Below, piece by piece: positions 23,083 through 36,400 of a stretch of DNA of 64,000 bases. The translations under genes and the position numbers were made by a program. This DNA comes from Branchiostoma floridae. Its lineage: Eukaryota > Chordata > Leptocardii > Amphioxiformes > Branchiostomatidae. How positions within the stretch are numbered: the first letter of the stretch is position 1; every line of letters begins with the position of its first letter. The notes under the pieces were generated by a model that saw nothing but the letters and a program-made list of their open reading frames with translations, had not been told where the DNA came from and did not search any database. Location of the stretch: NCBI RefSeq assembly GCF_000003815.2, contig NC_049981.1:4118732-4182731 (forward strand), in the 5' to 3' direction.

Positions 23083-23989
23083 CAGTTGGCTTATAGCTTA
23101 TTAACCGTGCAGTCTCAGTCTTCTACAATATCAAGAAAATTCTTAATTGTACGTTAATTTGACTTTACTTTACTTCTAACACGCATTGCTCACTCGTTCT
23201 CATTGAAATGTGGAAATTTTTTGTTCCAAAAATAAATCGGCTTATTTTTTCAGTGAAACCAACCTGTTTGTTGAGGAAAATCCCTCTTTTAACCATAGCC
23301 AAAATATGGCAACTTATTATTTTCTTATCCATTGGTTATGTATTACCGGCAGCGTTTGTTACAACAGTAAACTTTGACCTTTTTCCTTCGAAATGATTAA
23401 CATTCTTGGCTACATCATTTAGATATAAGAGGACGTCCTTCGGGAAATTTAAAAAGTAGGTAGCACTTTTACATCAGGTCATATGGAAAGAATAGAAAGC
23501 ATAGAACAATTGTAACGTTTGTTACAGTCATTTCTGTACAACATTTTGTTAAGCAAGGTGGGATGCAAATGGCAGTCAATGACCCTTTCATGTTTCTTTA
23601 GGAAGCCAGAAAACTGTAAAGCGTAAAAAAACGACAATTTCTAGTCTTATACGTGGATAATATAACCGTGGCAACCATCGTACTCGTGGTAATAAATTGA
23701 ATAAATAAAATGAATTGTTACATTTTAGTCTACTATTTGAAATATTCGTTTCTCCTCAGGCGACAGCTATTTTTAAGGGGGTCAAATTCCAGCCGTGGCT
23801 ATAACAGTCTTTCAATCAACCAATATGAATGTTGTGGTGCATCTTTTGTAAAACATAACAAAGTGACGTTTTCTATAATTTGCTCCATAAAAAGTCGTAA
23901 AGGCAGGTGACAGCATTTTTCACATTTAACTCAGAACGAGCCTGCTACCAGATAACTACTTGTCGATCCAGTTACAAACAACAAAACGG

Positions 23990-24505
23990 AATGTAATGGG
24001 AGAGGCAAAAGGGCAGTGGGAAAAGAGAAAAATCATACACAACTTTAGTTAAATCTAAGTAAGAATACGCAGACATAGCTTGGGACCAGTGCAAACGTCA
24101 ACAAGCTCAGTCAAACGTGTTAGAGTAGAGAAGGGTCGCTAGATACGTGGCCAATGATCGTAGGAAATCACTGGCGTATCTCAACTTCAGAAAAATCTGG
24201 TATGACCCACCCTTCCTGACATAAGAAAGCAGGCACACATCACTCTTCTCTTCTCTTCTCTTCTCTTCAAAACCGTCAGCGGTCAAGTAGCCATACTTGT
24301 TCACTGCTATGTCATCAGGAACATAAACCCCACTAGAGGTCACCAATACGGGTTCGTTATTACCCTTGCATGCAAAATAGACAGGTAGAAATAGAAACAG
24401 TCTTTCTTGGAGAATGGAACAGCTTGACAGCACAGGTAGCGTAAATCTCAGTCCCACTCTTGAGAACTTCAAGTTACTGATATAACGTTAGTTTTCTCCA
24501 ACCTT
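23990..24505 (+). pseudogene. Degenerate LINE reverse-transcriptase fragment (copy 2)
   Basis: Copy of the fragment at 12870-13365 inside the segmental duplication, with the same stop after LVRP-like words and a longer CTTCT microsatellite (24243-24268). Confidence 0.62.
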
Positions 24506-25289
24506 GCAGTAGACTCTCCCTTTATAGGCAGCATAATTTTGAACATATGGCAGCTGCCTTACCGAAAAAAAGAAGAGAGAATACAAATCTCACCTGACCC
24601 GGCGTCTACAGGACAAAGGAGAGCCACGGCCACGATAGAACACAACAATGTCAAGACAAATGGAGACGACATCGCACGACAATATCAAGATTTCCGCAAA
24701 ACTTTTAAAGTGAACTCTCCACTGTTGATACAGGGACACTGTCTTCTATACTTCTAAAGAATTGTCTAAGATGGCGCAGTCATCTCCTCAGGGGATTCTT
24801 ACATACGTCAATTACTAGACCCGCAAACCTGTTTGGTTAGTTGTCTATGTCTATCATTATGCAAGGGTAATTGATTATTTTCACTTCACCATACCGTGGG
24901 TACGGTACATAGTGAAAATAATTTTTTCGCCACGTTTCTTCTTCTTCTCTGTCTTCTCCTGTCGCTATCTTTAACACTCAAACACTCTAGTGGTGTCCAT
25001 TTGGAACCAAGGCGTATATTTTGAAGTGCCATAATTTGAACATCTTTTATCGAGAGAAAATATTAACTCCGTGACTTTGTCATACAATATCTGCTATACA
25101 CTCTCCTAAGTTTTCCGGAGTTTGGTACAATACTGTGGAAATTATACAGGAAAGTCTGTGTTCAGTCCGTCTGGGGTCAAAATGAACCCCAGCAAAATGT
25201 GCAATTTTTAAAACAAACTTTTGAGACCCACACCTAAACTACATATTGTATGTTCACCAAATTTTTAGAGAATAATTAACAAGTAAATC

Positions 25290-25420
25290 TTGATCATCAT
25301 AACAACTTTTTGTCATCATCATATTAGACGGCATTATGACGTCATTTAGCTAATGATGGCGGCCATCTTAGATTTTTATGATCAATGACTTCATGAAATT
25401 AGCATAAATTATAAATTTTC
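25290..25420. mobile_element. Fragment related to the piggyBac-like MITE interior
   Basis: Contains TTATGACGTCATTTAGC, a GGCGGCCATCTTAGATTTT block and AAATTAGCATAAATTATA, matching the interior at about 9780-9830. No TIRs seen. It starts where homology between copies 1 and 2 ends. Confidence 0.4.
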
Positions 25421-27270
25421 AATCATTAAAATGTTACATTGAATTTCATTAAATTTAATTGATTTAAGAAAGCATGTGTAGTTTATGTTACAGGTTCTTT
25501 CCAATTGAATGATGCTGAGGCGATGTGCAGTTCACAGTTCTTTACACGCCACTCTCTTCGAGATGTTTTCAGTCTTTTCCCCTGGATCTCCAAATCCAGA
25601 CTCTGTCGGCTGTCATGGCCTACTTTTCCCAGACTACACTCCCCTCTCACCCTGGGCTGGTTCACTAACCTTTGGGGGGAGGGGTACCTTACCAAGTGAT
25701 TTTCTCATGTATAGCACTACTCTATTCTAAACTTACAACAATTTATCAAGAAAACCTTGTTTATATGAAAATTGCAAAAATTTGGGCAAAATATGACCGT
25801 CAAAATTCCGTTGCCATGGCGTCACTGCAGGGTTCAAAATATACTCAACGAATTTCAGAGATATAGAACGAATTTGTCTTACTTTTTGTGCATTTTGTCG
25901 TCTTCGGAGTTATACCTTTACATATTACGCAATATGTAAGTTATAAAAAAATCGGAGAAAAAAACAAAACAGTGACGTCGTGAATAAACCCCGCAGTGAC
26001 GCAAGCTTGACGCAAGTGCAGTGAGAGTGCACATTAAGTTCAAACAGAATCTACACGAATGAAATACAAAAAGTTGGTGGTACTTTAACTTTAATTTGAG
26101 AAGAATCACACCAACCATGACCGTGGCAATGAGAAATACATTAAACATTGTATAACCAAATCACCTTCCAGTTAACAAACAATCATTACCGAACAACAGA
26201 TCAACAACACCAACAACAAACCCCATTAAACTATCAAAATCTAAACTAAATGCTGAAAGAAACGCTTCCTCTACATTATGTCGCATCGATTGAATATACC
26301 AAATGACAAGGCAGTATAATAAACATTACATATTAGAATATGACAGTGAAAATAAATGTATGATCTTGTATTTTTCCTGCAATTTTCAAAGTATATTAAT
26401 AATGTACAGTTTAGTGTTATTGTATTCGTACACTTTATGTATAAGATCACAAGGAGACAAGCTAACAAAATTGTCAACATATTTGCGGATTCAAATAAAG
26501 TCAAAGACTAGAATGTCAATGTTATTTCACAATATGTGTTCTAAATTTAGATGGATAGTCACCTGAATTCTGAAGAAGACTACTGTTACAGTAGTAATGT
26601 CAAAGGTCTAGATCTGTATTACCTAGTACATAGAGTAGCTAGCTGTCATTCTAGTGCCGTATATATTTATGATTTGTTCAGTACTTTTTAGATACATTCA
26701 TTTACCCTGTACTATGATCCCTGAGTCTTGCAATACATGCATGAATGTTTATGCAAGTTGAATTATGGTTAAATCGAAGATATCTAGCCCTATGAAATTA
26801 ACTCTTCTTATTAGTAAATGTCGTATATTAGTACTCATATACCTACCTACCTACCTACCTAGTCCCTTGACCTCCAGGTCGTCACTCATATAAATCTCGT
26901 AAATCATCGAAAAGTCTACTTCTACGACACAACTGGGCGTTACATTTCTTTGTTGACAGAAATCGACTTGAGAACAGAAACAAATACAAACTAAGCGCAA
27001 AAAAAGTACCACACCTAACTAATTCTGATCCAATGTTAGAGAATTCCAGCAAAATAATAAGAAGAAAATTTCTACTTTTCTAGCAGATGTTTGCTTAGTG
27101 CATTACGTGTTCTTCCTTCAATTTCTGTCCTTTCCGAGTGGTCCATATTTCATATACAACAAAGTATGTCTTTTAATCTGCTCTTCCCAAAAACAAGCGT
27201 AACCAACTAAGCCAGATCATCTCTGTTTAAGGGACAATTCTGCAGTACCGCATTATTTCGCAAGATGCCG
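25420..27270. other. No recognised gene
   Basis: Between copy 2 and the end of gene A. 25805-26030 is related to the MITE family at 50191-50441 (shared AGATATAGAACGAATT and ATTACGCAATAT). A minus-strand frame at 25483-25695 has no recognisable family. The remainder is AT-rich with a CCTA/CTAC microsatellite near 26840. Confidence 0.45.
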
Positions 27271-27422
27271 CTATTGAGTGGACCTCAGCAGTTCATCTAG
27301 TTTGTGCAGTTTTCTGTTCAGCACCGCCAGTGTACCTTCCTCCTGGAGAACCGATTCGTCATCAGAAACGGCGAGGTCATCTTCCAGCTGTTCTTCCAAA
27401 TCACCTTGCTCTTCCCGAGCTT
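27271..27422 (-). CDS. Gene A exon 38: acidic terminal exon
   Basis: A 152-nt exon entering in phase 1 and ending at a TAG at 27271-27273. It reads [18 protein letters not shown] then SDDES, and ends [16 protein letters not shown]. The second half is Leu-rich and helix/coiled-coil-like. It is homologous to the 126-nt internal exons at 4951-5076 and 20679-20804, but the phase-1 donor used there is missing; the only GT nearby would be in phase 2. It therefore probably ends the reading frame here. I found no canonical AATAAA soon after the stop. Confidence 0.66.
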
Positions 27423-30400
27423 CTGTATTAAGAAAACAAAGAATGAAATGAGTTTTAGTCAGTTCCTCAACTGTAAAGCAATACTGTTGAATATTACTTA
27501 CATAAACGTCGACCAACGTCGAGCTAAGTATTTGGAAAATACTGAGTATCACTCAGAAGCTAACAGAAACATAAAAGGCCAAAGTTGAATCACTTTAGTC
27601 GCAACAGTAGAGACACTGTTAGGGACTACATTTTATTAAATCGTCTGAAAATATTCCTTCAACATCAGAAAAAAATGACCAGGCTGGCAGAACATAGGGT
27701 ATTGTAGTTTTCTTTTACACATTGTCAACCTGTAATATCTCTCAGCTGTTCAAGATTTAATGTCAGTAAGACATATTCCTCAGAGCTTCTGACCCGAGTG
27801 CTGCTTTCACTGCAATATGTACCGGTGTAGGTGGCGCTCTTGCGGTGAAAACACAATCCCAAACGTGGCCAAGTTTGTATGCCCCCTTCCTCCATTCTTG
27901 CTCATCAATGAGTTGGATTTCTTAACAATACAAAAGTATCCACGTTAAGGATTGTGTCTCGTAAGCTACGCAATGTATATACGTAAATCGTTCTGGGCAA
28001 TGACCCTAATTGACGCAGGCGCAGAAGGCCCAAAACGAGTCCAGTATTTTAGCCTATTTTCGACTTTTAGCAGGAAAATGTAAGTAACATTTCATATTGG
28101 TGAGACAGTGTAGGTTGCAGATGTTCAGATTCGGCAAAATGACAAGGTTTTGGTTAATTTTTTCGGCCCGTGCTGACCCCTAATTTGAAGTGATCAGCCC
28201 CTAAAATGATGTCATGGAAAGGCAAGATGGCGGCACTTTTGAGCGCTGAAATATCTTGCGCTGGTCAGATAGTTTAAAGATTAGACTTTTGGACACTTGA
28301 GATAGCGGGCTGCTGTGTGGGGTGAGTTCTTATGACCTGGAATATTCACGGATGAGATTATGACACCCCGAACTTGCTAACTTTTACATTATCGCCTATG
28401 CAGATTTGTATTAGTGGTAACTGCTCTTCTACGTAGGTAGTTTTACCTGGCGGAAGTGTGGCCCTTCGGTTCGAATGTGTCCACCTTTCTATTGTTGGGA
28501 ATATGAGAAGAAACTCCGTTCCGGAATAGTGTGTCCAGAACCAAAAACTTAGTCATTTCATCAGATTGGTAGAATTTACGATATAAGAGGATTCCTTTAC
28601 ACAAGCAATTTCGCCTTACTTTGCTAATACGTTTTCTCCCAGACACCTTCGTCAGAGCTTCTGACTGGAGTTCTGAGTGGAGCGTCAATTATCAGAACTC
28701 AATGCCTGAGTCATCTTGTATCAGAAGCTCTGAGGAAGGTGTCTGAGAGACACCGAAATGTAAGCAAATTGAGTACAAATTGGTTGTGCAGAAGAATTCT
28801 CCTATAGCTAGTGTGTCTACAGGTTTGTGTTACCTTGCTCGTAAGCGGTTTCGTCATCGGAGAGCGCCATCTCATTGTCGACTGGTTCATAGACGGTCTC
28901 AACGGTGTCCAACTCGTTAAAGTTGGAGGCGTCATCTTCGGGTTGCTTCACGGAGCCTCGCAGGCGCTGTTGGACTACCTTAGACAGATCATCCGCTTTT
29001 GAGGAGTCCGTTTCCTTCTTAACAGGACAGGCTGAAAAATATTTCGAAGAAGGCATCAGCAACAAAATATGTTGCAATTAACCTAAATATGTATGGAATA
29101 GTTTATTGCAAATTCTTGCAAAAGCTAATTCTAAACCGTAACTTGTTGGGTTCGACTTCTTTTCCTAACACAGTAGAAGACTTTTTCAGTAATATGTGGT
29201 TTCTGTGATGTTAGGAGGAATGTAGTTTTCATTTTGGCAGTAAACACAGGGAAATTTGAGAGGAATCTGGCGACCTCTTTTAAAGACTTTTTTTTCGTGA
29301 TCGTAACAGTTGGAACTAATATGTATTTCGTCTTCCACCATGTTTGACGTGCAGTACATTCAGGTTCTATAAATACCATTCACTAGTAAAGGAAATCATC
29401 TAAATTAGGGCCCACAAGCCGACACTCAACCGAGACGGGGGCCGATATGGCTTGTCATGCAACTAAGATCCATTACTCGTGTCACGTGTCCCTAGGGTCA
29501 TGCTCTCAAAGTAATTGAAAAATCAGTCCTGAAGAAGAGAGGGGGACTGAAAAATCTAAATGAGTTACATTTGCCTTTGTTGGACAAGTGTATCAAACTT
29601 CGTCATCGAAAAAGAAGAGTTTTTTTAACCTATTCGTAAGATCGTTACGGGAGATTGCAACAGGCATATCTACCAGTATAAACAATGCTCCATGATGTAT
29701 CCTTACCGCAGTTAGGCGTGGTGCAGCCGCACCCTTTCTTGCCGTACACAGAGATCTGGTTGTTGATGACGTTGATGGCGCCATCTCCTGCATACCCTGC
29801 CATGATGAAGGGAATGTGAGAATTTCATACCAGATAAACAACTGGAAATGTTTGTCTGTGGAGACCACCTAAGCATCGGTGTCTGTATCTGTTTCTGTAT
29901 AGCAGGTATAACTACCCCTGGCGGATGAATGTGAAGTAGCGTTATTTTGCACTATGTTATTTTGAGAAGGCTTATGATTTAGGTTTATACCATTATGTGC
30001 CTTATCACGAACTGTCACAGCCCCTTCCCCATGTACTATTTTAACCATTTTGAACCATATAATTGTATTTGCCCTTCTACTGACCGGAATTTCGTCCGGG
30101 GTTGGCTCCTCCGATAGTGATGATGACACCGGCGGCTGGTTTCGGCTGGGCGGCCGGCTGGACTTTTGGCTTCGGTGCTGGGGGTACCGGCGGAGGCAGA
30201 GGTCCTGGCAACAGGTTTAAGAACAATCAAGTTGGAGAAGCAAAACCTACCACTGCAACCGACCTACCTATGCTGTAGTGCCGTCTTGAAACTACGGGCT
30301 GACACCTACAGCCTCGTTTTCATGCATGAGCCCGGGTGACACAAAATGGCCGCCCAAATCAGGAATATAGTCTTTTGTAAATGTATCAGATCGTAACTGC

Positions 30401-33400
30401 AAAAATCCAAAACGCACAAGTGTAGAGAATCTAAATCACTTTTAAAGGCTTTGTCAAATATTTTTTAAGGTCGAATGTCTTCTAGCTACAAGGAGAGAGA
30501 AGACGGAGAATCATTGAGAGAAATGTAACACAATATGGACTCGCTTATATGCTATGTTTTTGACCCATGTTTTACTTAGTATGGTTATGTTTGGCCTTTT
30601 GACTTGTTACTTTCTGATGTAGGTAGACTACTTTACGGCAAACGGCTATGGTGAAGCAACCAGAGCTAGTATAACATTACTTGAAGTCATTAAGACTCAC
30701 CTATCTCGCACAGGTTTCCACCGTATCCATTCTTACAGCTGCACAGGAAAGCGTTCACCAAGTCATTACATGTCCCGCCATTCTGACAAGGGTTGGGGGT
30801 GCAGTTGTCAATATCTGTAAGAAAATAAAGAATGAAAATAGCCTAAGTATCAAATTAAATGTATGGTTATGTTAAAATGATGTAGCGACTGATTTATTTT
30901 TTGCATCCCACCAACAGTTAGTTCGTACACTGTTTTTACAAATCATTCAAAACAATGGCCCGGAACAGATAAACTAAGTGTTGTAACCGCATAGAGTTAA
31001 GTTTTAAAAGCCCCCACACTAGGTGTTTCTTTTCTTCTTCAACACATATTGTGTCATTATCAGTGATAATTCGGAATTGTGAGATGAGAATTGCAAGAAT
31101 GGAAGAACTGACCAAGAACTGCGCCTAGAAGAAAAGCTTGCCCATTGTGTCACTAAGCACGGAATGATGTGCTGATTTGATCATGACTTAAGTCTTAACA
31201 CTTTTTCCTGCTGACAATTCTTCTGCCAATTTACCCTCCTTGTGTGAGCTGATTCCTTTATTTGATCAGTAAAAGTCTTCTGCGCTACTGCTGGAGAGCT
31301 TTCACTTTTCGTGACACATCTTAAAAGTGATAGATGCCACAAAATCATAAAACAGTACTCTCCAAGCAAAGGTTGGTGAAAAAAGAGCGGTTTTCGTGCA
31401 GTGTACATGTTCACATCCTCCTACGCACTGTCCCAAACCGGCTAATCGCCTATGTGGGGACCCTGCTATCTGAAGGGCCATTCCCGGTTACTGTGAGCGT
31501 CGCCACAAACCAGCTGTCAGCCAATCAGAAAATAGCTTTTCAGTTTTAAAAGGAATCTCGCAAAGGCCTGATTAGGCGCTGATTGCCTAGTTCCCATATA
31601 AGGGTAAGCTCATTAATATTTATAAGCAGGGCGGTCAGTTGCCGGGGGTGGCCCTTCAGATAGCAGGGTCCCCACATAGGCGATTAGCGGGTTGGGGACC
31701 GTGCGTAAGAGGATGCATGTTTACTATGGGGGAGATATGTGATATGATTACTTACTGGTTTCACACAAGTTGCCTGCAAATCCTTTAGGACAGATGCAGG
31801 TAAAACCGTCCACTCCGTCTTGGCAAGTTCCGTCGTTTTGACAAGGGTTGTCTGCACAGTCGTCAACGTCTTAAAAATTATAAAGATCAAAGAAGTTTTA
31901 TATTCTCATCTAGGTCTGCCAATCAGTAAGGCTCGGTTTTGCAGCAAAATACAGAGATGAACATAGCATAAGCGGTAACCATAACCAATTACATTACAAC
32001 GTCTGTATAAAATGATGAAGTGAGGGTATTACTAAGAAATCATTGTTTATAGGACGAAGTGATGTTTACAAATACTCACTAGTTTCGCAAAGGTTGCCTG
32101 CGAATCCTTTAGGACAGATGCAGGTAAAACCGTCCACTCCGTCTTGGCAAGTTCCCTCGTTCTGACAAGGGTTGGCTGCACAGTCGTCAACGTCTATAAG
32201 AAGAACGTTAAAGAAATGGATTTTACTAAACTTTTCAATCAGTGTAATACGCTATGCTGTAACTTTTGGAAATGAAAATAACACTAAGAAGAAAAGGATT
32301 GTTCCAAAAAAGAGATAAAGTAATGGCTCAATGTCATGTTGTTTGGAAAAAAAGTGATTGTAAGAAATACTCACTGGTTTCACACAAGTTGCCTGCAAAT
32401 CCTTTAGGACAGATGCAGGTAAAACCGTCAACTCCGTCTTGGCAAGTTCCGTCGTTCTGACATGGGTTGTCTGCACAGTCGTCAACGTCTATAAGGAAGA
32501 ACGTTAAAGAAATGGATTTCATTAATCTTTTCAATCAGTGTTATACGTTCTGCTGTAATATTCGGAAACGAAAATAACACTAAGAAGAAAAGGATCGTTG
32601 CCAAAAAAAGAGATAAAGTAATGGTTCAATGTCATATTTTTTTTGTAAAAAAGTGATTGTATGAAATACTCACTGGTTTCACACAAGTTGCCTGCAAATC
32701 CTTTAGGACAGATGCAGGTAAAACCGTCCAGTCCGTCTTCACAAGTTCCCTCGTTCTGACAAGGGTTGTCTACACAGTCGTCAACGTCTTTAGGAGAGAA
32801 AGATAAGCTTGAGAATCAGAAATATTACCCATTTTTTTGTTCTATTAGGTGTGAAATCAGATTTTGTAGCTTGGTCGAAAGATAATACATGATAATAATG
32901 TTAAACATAATGTTGCCAAAAAATGTGTATAAAAAGGGATGGTCTTCCGAAAAAGAACGAAGGTATATATAGTTATGAATACTCACTTGTTTCGCACTTG
33001 GTCCCTGCATATCCTTTGGGACAGATACACTTGAAGCTTTCACCGTCGGGTTCACACGTTGCGTCATTCTGACACTCCGCGTTCTTGCAAGGGTCTGTAC
33101 AAATGTAAAAAGGGACACATTTAAAAACTTGCAGTTTGAAAAGAAATATACCCCCCCAAGGAAACAGAAGATAAAATATAACATCGAAAGAGTATAATAC
33201 CAATGTAATTTCTTTAACAAACCTTCATGTTCACTGAACTACATAATTAGAAATAACGTACACATTTATCAACAGCAATTACGTTTGAAATCCAACATCG
33301 ATGCGAAGTATTGGGCAGAACAGCAGGTACATGTGTTTCATTACTAAGTTAATTTGTGTCTCATCTTTGTTTACAGTATCCCTTCCATGTGTAATTTTAT

Positions 33401-36400
33401 AATCTCTATTGCACTAAAGGAAAGGGTTTTCAACGGACTATGGGAATTGCGCGGACTATGGGGATTGCATCGCTTTCCAACGCTCAACGCAGATAGTGAG
33501 TCATACCACAGTTACATGAATCAAGATTTACAACATCATTTATTTGTATCAATGGTACTTTTCGTGTTCGTGGTACTTTTCAGAACCCCATTTCCCGATC
33601 TGTCGATGGGGTGTGATGATTACACAATTGATTGACAGACATCTTTAATCCTCTAACATGGCGGACGGTGAGTCATACTACAGTCACGTGATTGCAAACG
33701 TCAAGTTTAAGGACTTACCTATTTCAGGTGCCTGCAGCGCCAGTGATGTACCTGCAAAATGTTACAAGAAGAATTGTCATTTACTTGTAAAAGGTAATGC
33801 TTATGACTTGTTGTATAGCATTCACTCATGGTCCTTTTAAACTCCTCCTCACACGTTCCAAATGATAACGTATAAGGTAGAGGTAAAGGTAAAGGTAAAG
33901 GTAAAGGTAAAGGTAAAGGTAGAGGTAAAGGTAGAGGTAAAGGACTGCCTGATGCCATAGGAACAGTGGGTCGTTGACTACTATGTGCATGGCACGGTAT
34001 TGGGAGGCTGAACCCATTCCTTTTCTTACATACTCTTTTTCCTCCCAAGCCGAAGTCAACTACCCAAGAACTGTCGTGTAAACAGAATTTTCCCGTCAAC
34101 GTCTACCTAGGGTCTCCAGTGATCACTTGATCTCGTGTCTGCTAGCCTGCCTATTCGGACATTCAGCGCCGCCAAATGATTGGTTCAGAAAAAGTCACCG
34201 ATCACCAAGCCATATCTTGCTTTAACACCAATCATGTAGGCTTACCTGTCTTTTCGACTTTTTCAACTTTAGTCTCTGAACCTGTAAGATAAAGGATGAT
34301 TATTCATTTTCCCTTAACTTAACAACAGGTACAACGTGAAAAGATTCCTTTCCGACTTCTTAGCACATGTCCAATTCTAAAGACATATACATGATAATAT
34401 ACCCTAGAATGAACAGGCCTTTTTGTCTAATAAACTCTTTGTATTGTATGTTGTACATTCAACTGATCTTCGGTCTACATGTCTTTAAACTATGAAGTAA
34501 ATTCATCTTATTGATATTTATTAGTTCTAGCAAACAGAATGACTGAAGATGCGTAAAAAATAAATAACAACATTTCAACATCGACACCATAAACGTTGTA
34601 AGAACTGAAGTGACAAAACATGGCATAACTGCATTTAAGAAGTACGTAGTGTAGTATACTTGCATCCCTTACCGACATGGCAACTACAAATATGGCTTCC
34701 ACATTGGTGCCAATTTTATAACTATTAAACAAGTTTCACTTCTGCAACTACAGTCATGGCTACCTTCATAGTGTAACTTCTACAAGTACAATTATCAGAC
34801 TACAGCAAATCTATTAATATTTTAGAACATTTTTGCAATGTTAAACATTCCGGAAAAAGAAAAAAATAAGCTTGATTTTTTTTATCCAGAAAAACACAAA
34901 CAATGAACGTACGACGACATCCATAAAATTTACTTTTCCTACCTCCGTACACCTCCACCTCACACAGGATGAGGTACTGCCTCTTGCCCGGCAGAGCGAT
35001 CCCCACATACCGGCCCGTCAGTCCGCCACAGTTCACCGTGATGACGTCCTTCCCTTCAACAGACTGCAACCCGCCACACTTGGGGTTTTCCATCACGTTA
35101 GGGTTGTCCCCTACGTAAACCTGAAGCCAGAAAAAAAATCAATTTCGTCAACACTTTAAATAAAAAAAAAAGAACTGTTCAATTCAAGCCCATTCAACCA
35201 CTTGTAGGCAAAGAAGTAAGAATGTCATTTTGCTTGGAGATGGCGGTGAACATTGTTTGGAATATGTATACATAAGGAAAATATTGTAAGTATATGTACT
35301 CACGGAATGTTTAAAAACTAATTTGACAGAAACGCATTGAAGCTTTTGAGATACTGAAGAGCAAACCCAATGCCAAAGTTTCAAAATTTGTTCAATGCTA
35401 GCTGACGATTTTTGTATTAAAAAGGTACAAAAATGTATCGCTTGTGTCGTTTGGATGATATTTGTAGTTTAATAAACAGGGTACGCAGAGCAGATTTAGA
35501 AGCATATCACAAACTATAAGTTTGACGTCCAGGAAACAAGATACACATCATAGAATGTCAAGAAGTTGGCTCTTGATAGAATTTTAGAATTAATTCAGTT
35601 GCATGACTGTTTGTCATAACTAATTTTCATGTCCTTTTTATGTTATTGTCTTATCGTGCCAGTGGTTTAGTTTGTTTAGGTTTTGTGTTTGTATTTTGTT
35701 TTTTTAAACTATGATGAAAAGTCCACCTGGAAGCCTTCCAGCCATTGCCCACAGCAGCGTTGCCGCTTGACGACAGCCACCCGATCCACACACTGGCTGC
35801 TGCCCAGGTCCACACGCCACCATGGATTGCGTTCCATTGCCGTATGGGAACAGGACTTCTGCGCATAGATGGCGTTACGGTTCCCGTCTACAGCCCGGCC
35901 GGGAGCGCCCTTAAAGGCAGTACTGGACTGGGTCGTTTGTTGGTTTAGGGCGATGTTCGTGGTACCACCAGCTGGCAAACAATTAATAGTCAAAACAGTT
36001 CCTAACTCAATAACTAACTAATAGTTATAGAGCTGTTTGAATCAAGTTTGAATTCGAATTGTCATTGCAAAAATTTGATTTTCCCAATTCATTGGGTGTC
36101 CAACTCCATTCTATATCAAGGAATGAGGAAAAAACTGATTCTATGACGTTACATTACGGACTGCCAATAAATAGACAACGATTATAGCTGGAGTTTGGAA
36201 GAAGTAATATGTTATCGGAGTAAGTAGTTTAAAAGATAATTTTGAGTTCTTCTGAGTACTTACCGCATTGTCCTAGTTTAGGCGGTTCCTTGGCGATTTT
36301 AGCTGGCGGTGCTTCTGTATTATAGAAACAATGGAAAAAGATTAAAGTGTCTACAAAGACAAGCGTTCATTAGTGTATGCGTGATATTTGTGAAAGTGCG

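Larger units (their letters stand above)
16934..25277. repeat. Segmental duplication, copy 2
   Basis: Matches copy 1 in blocks 16934-20533, about 20555-21366 and about 22447-25277. Position 16934 corresponds to window position 1. Copy 2 has a longer minisatellite, while 21367-22446 is unique to it. Confidence 0.88.

Noticed and set aside
33719-34099. Leu/Pro and Tyr/Leu repeat proteins
   Set aside because: Translation of the (GGTAAA)n repeat.
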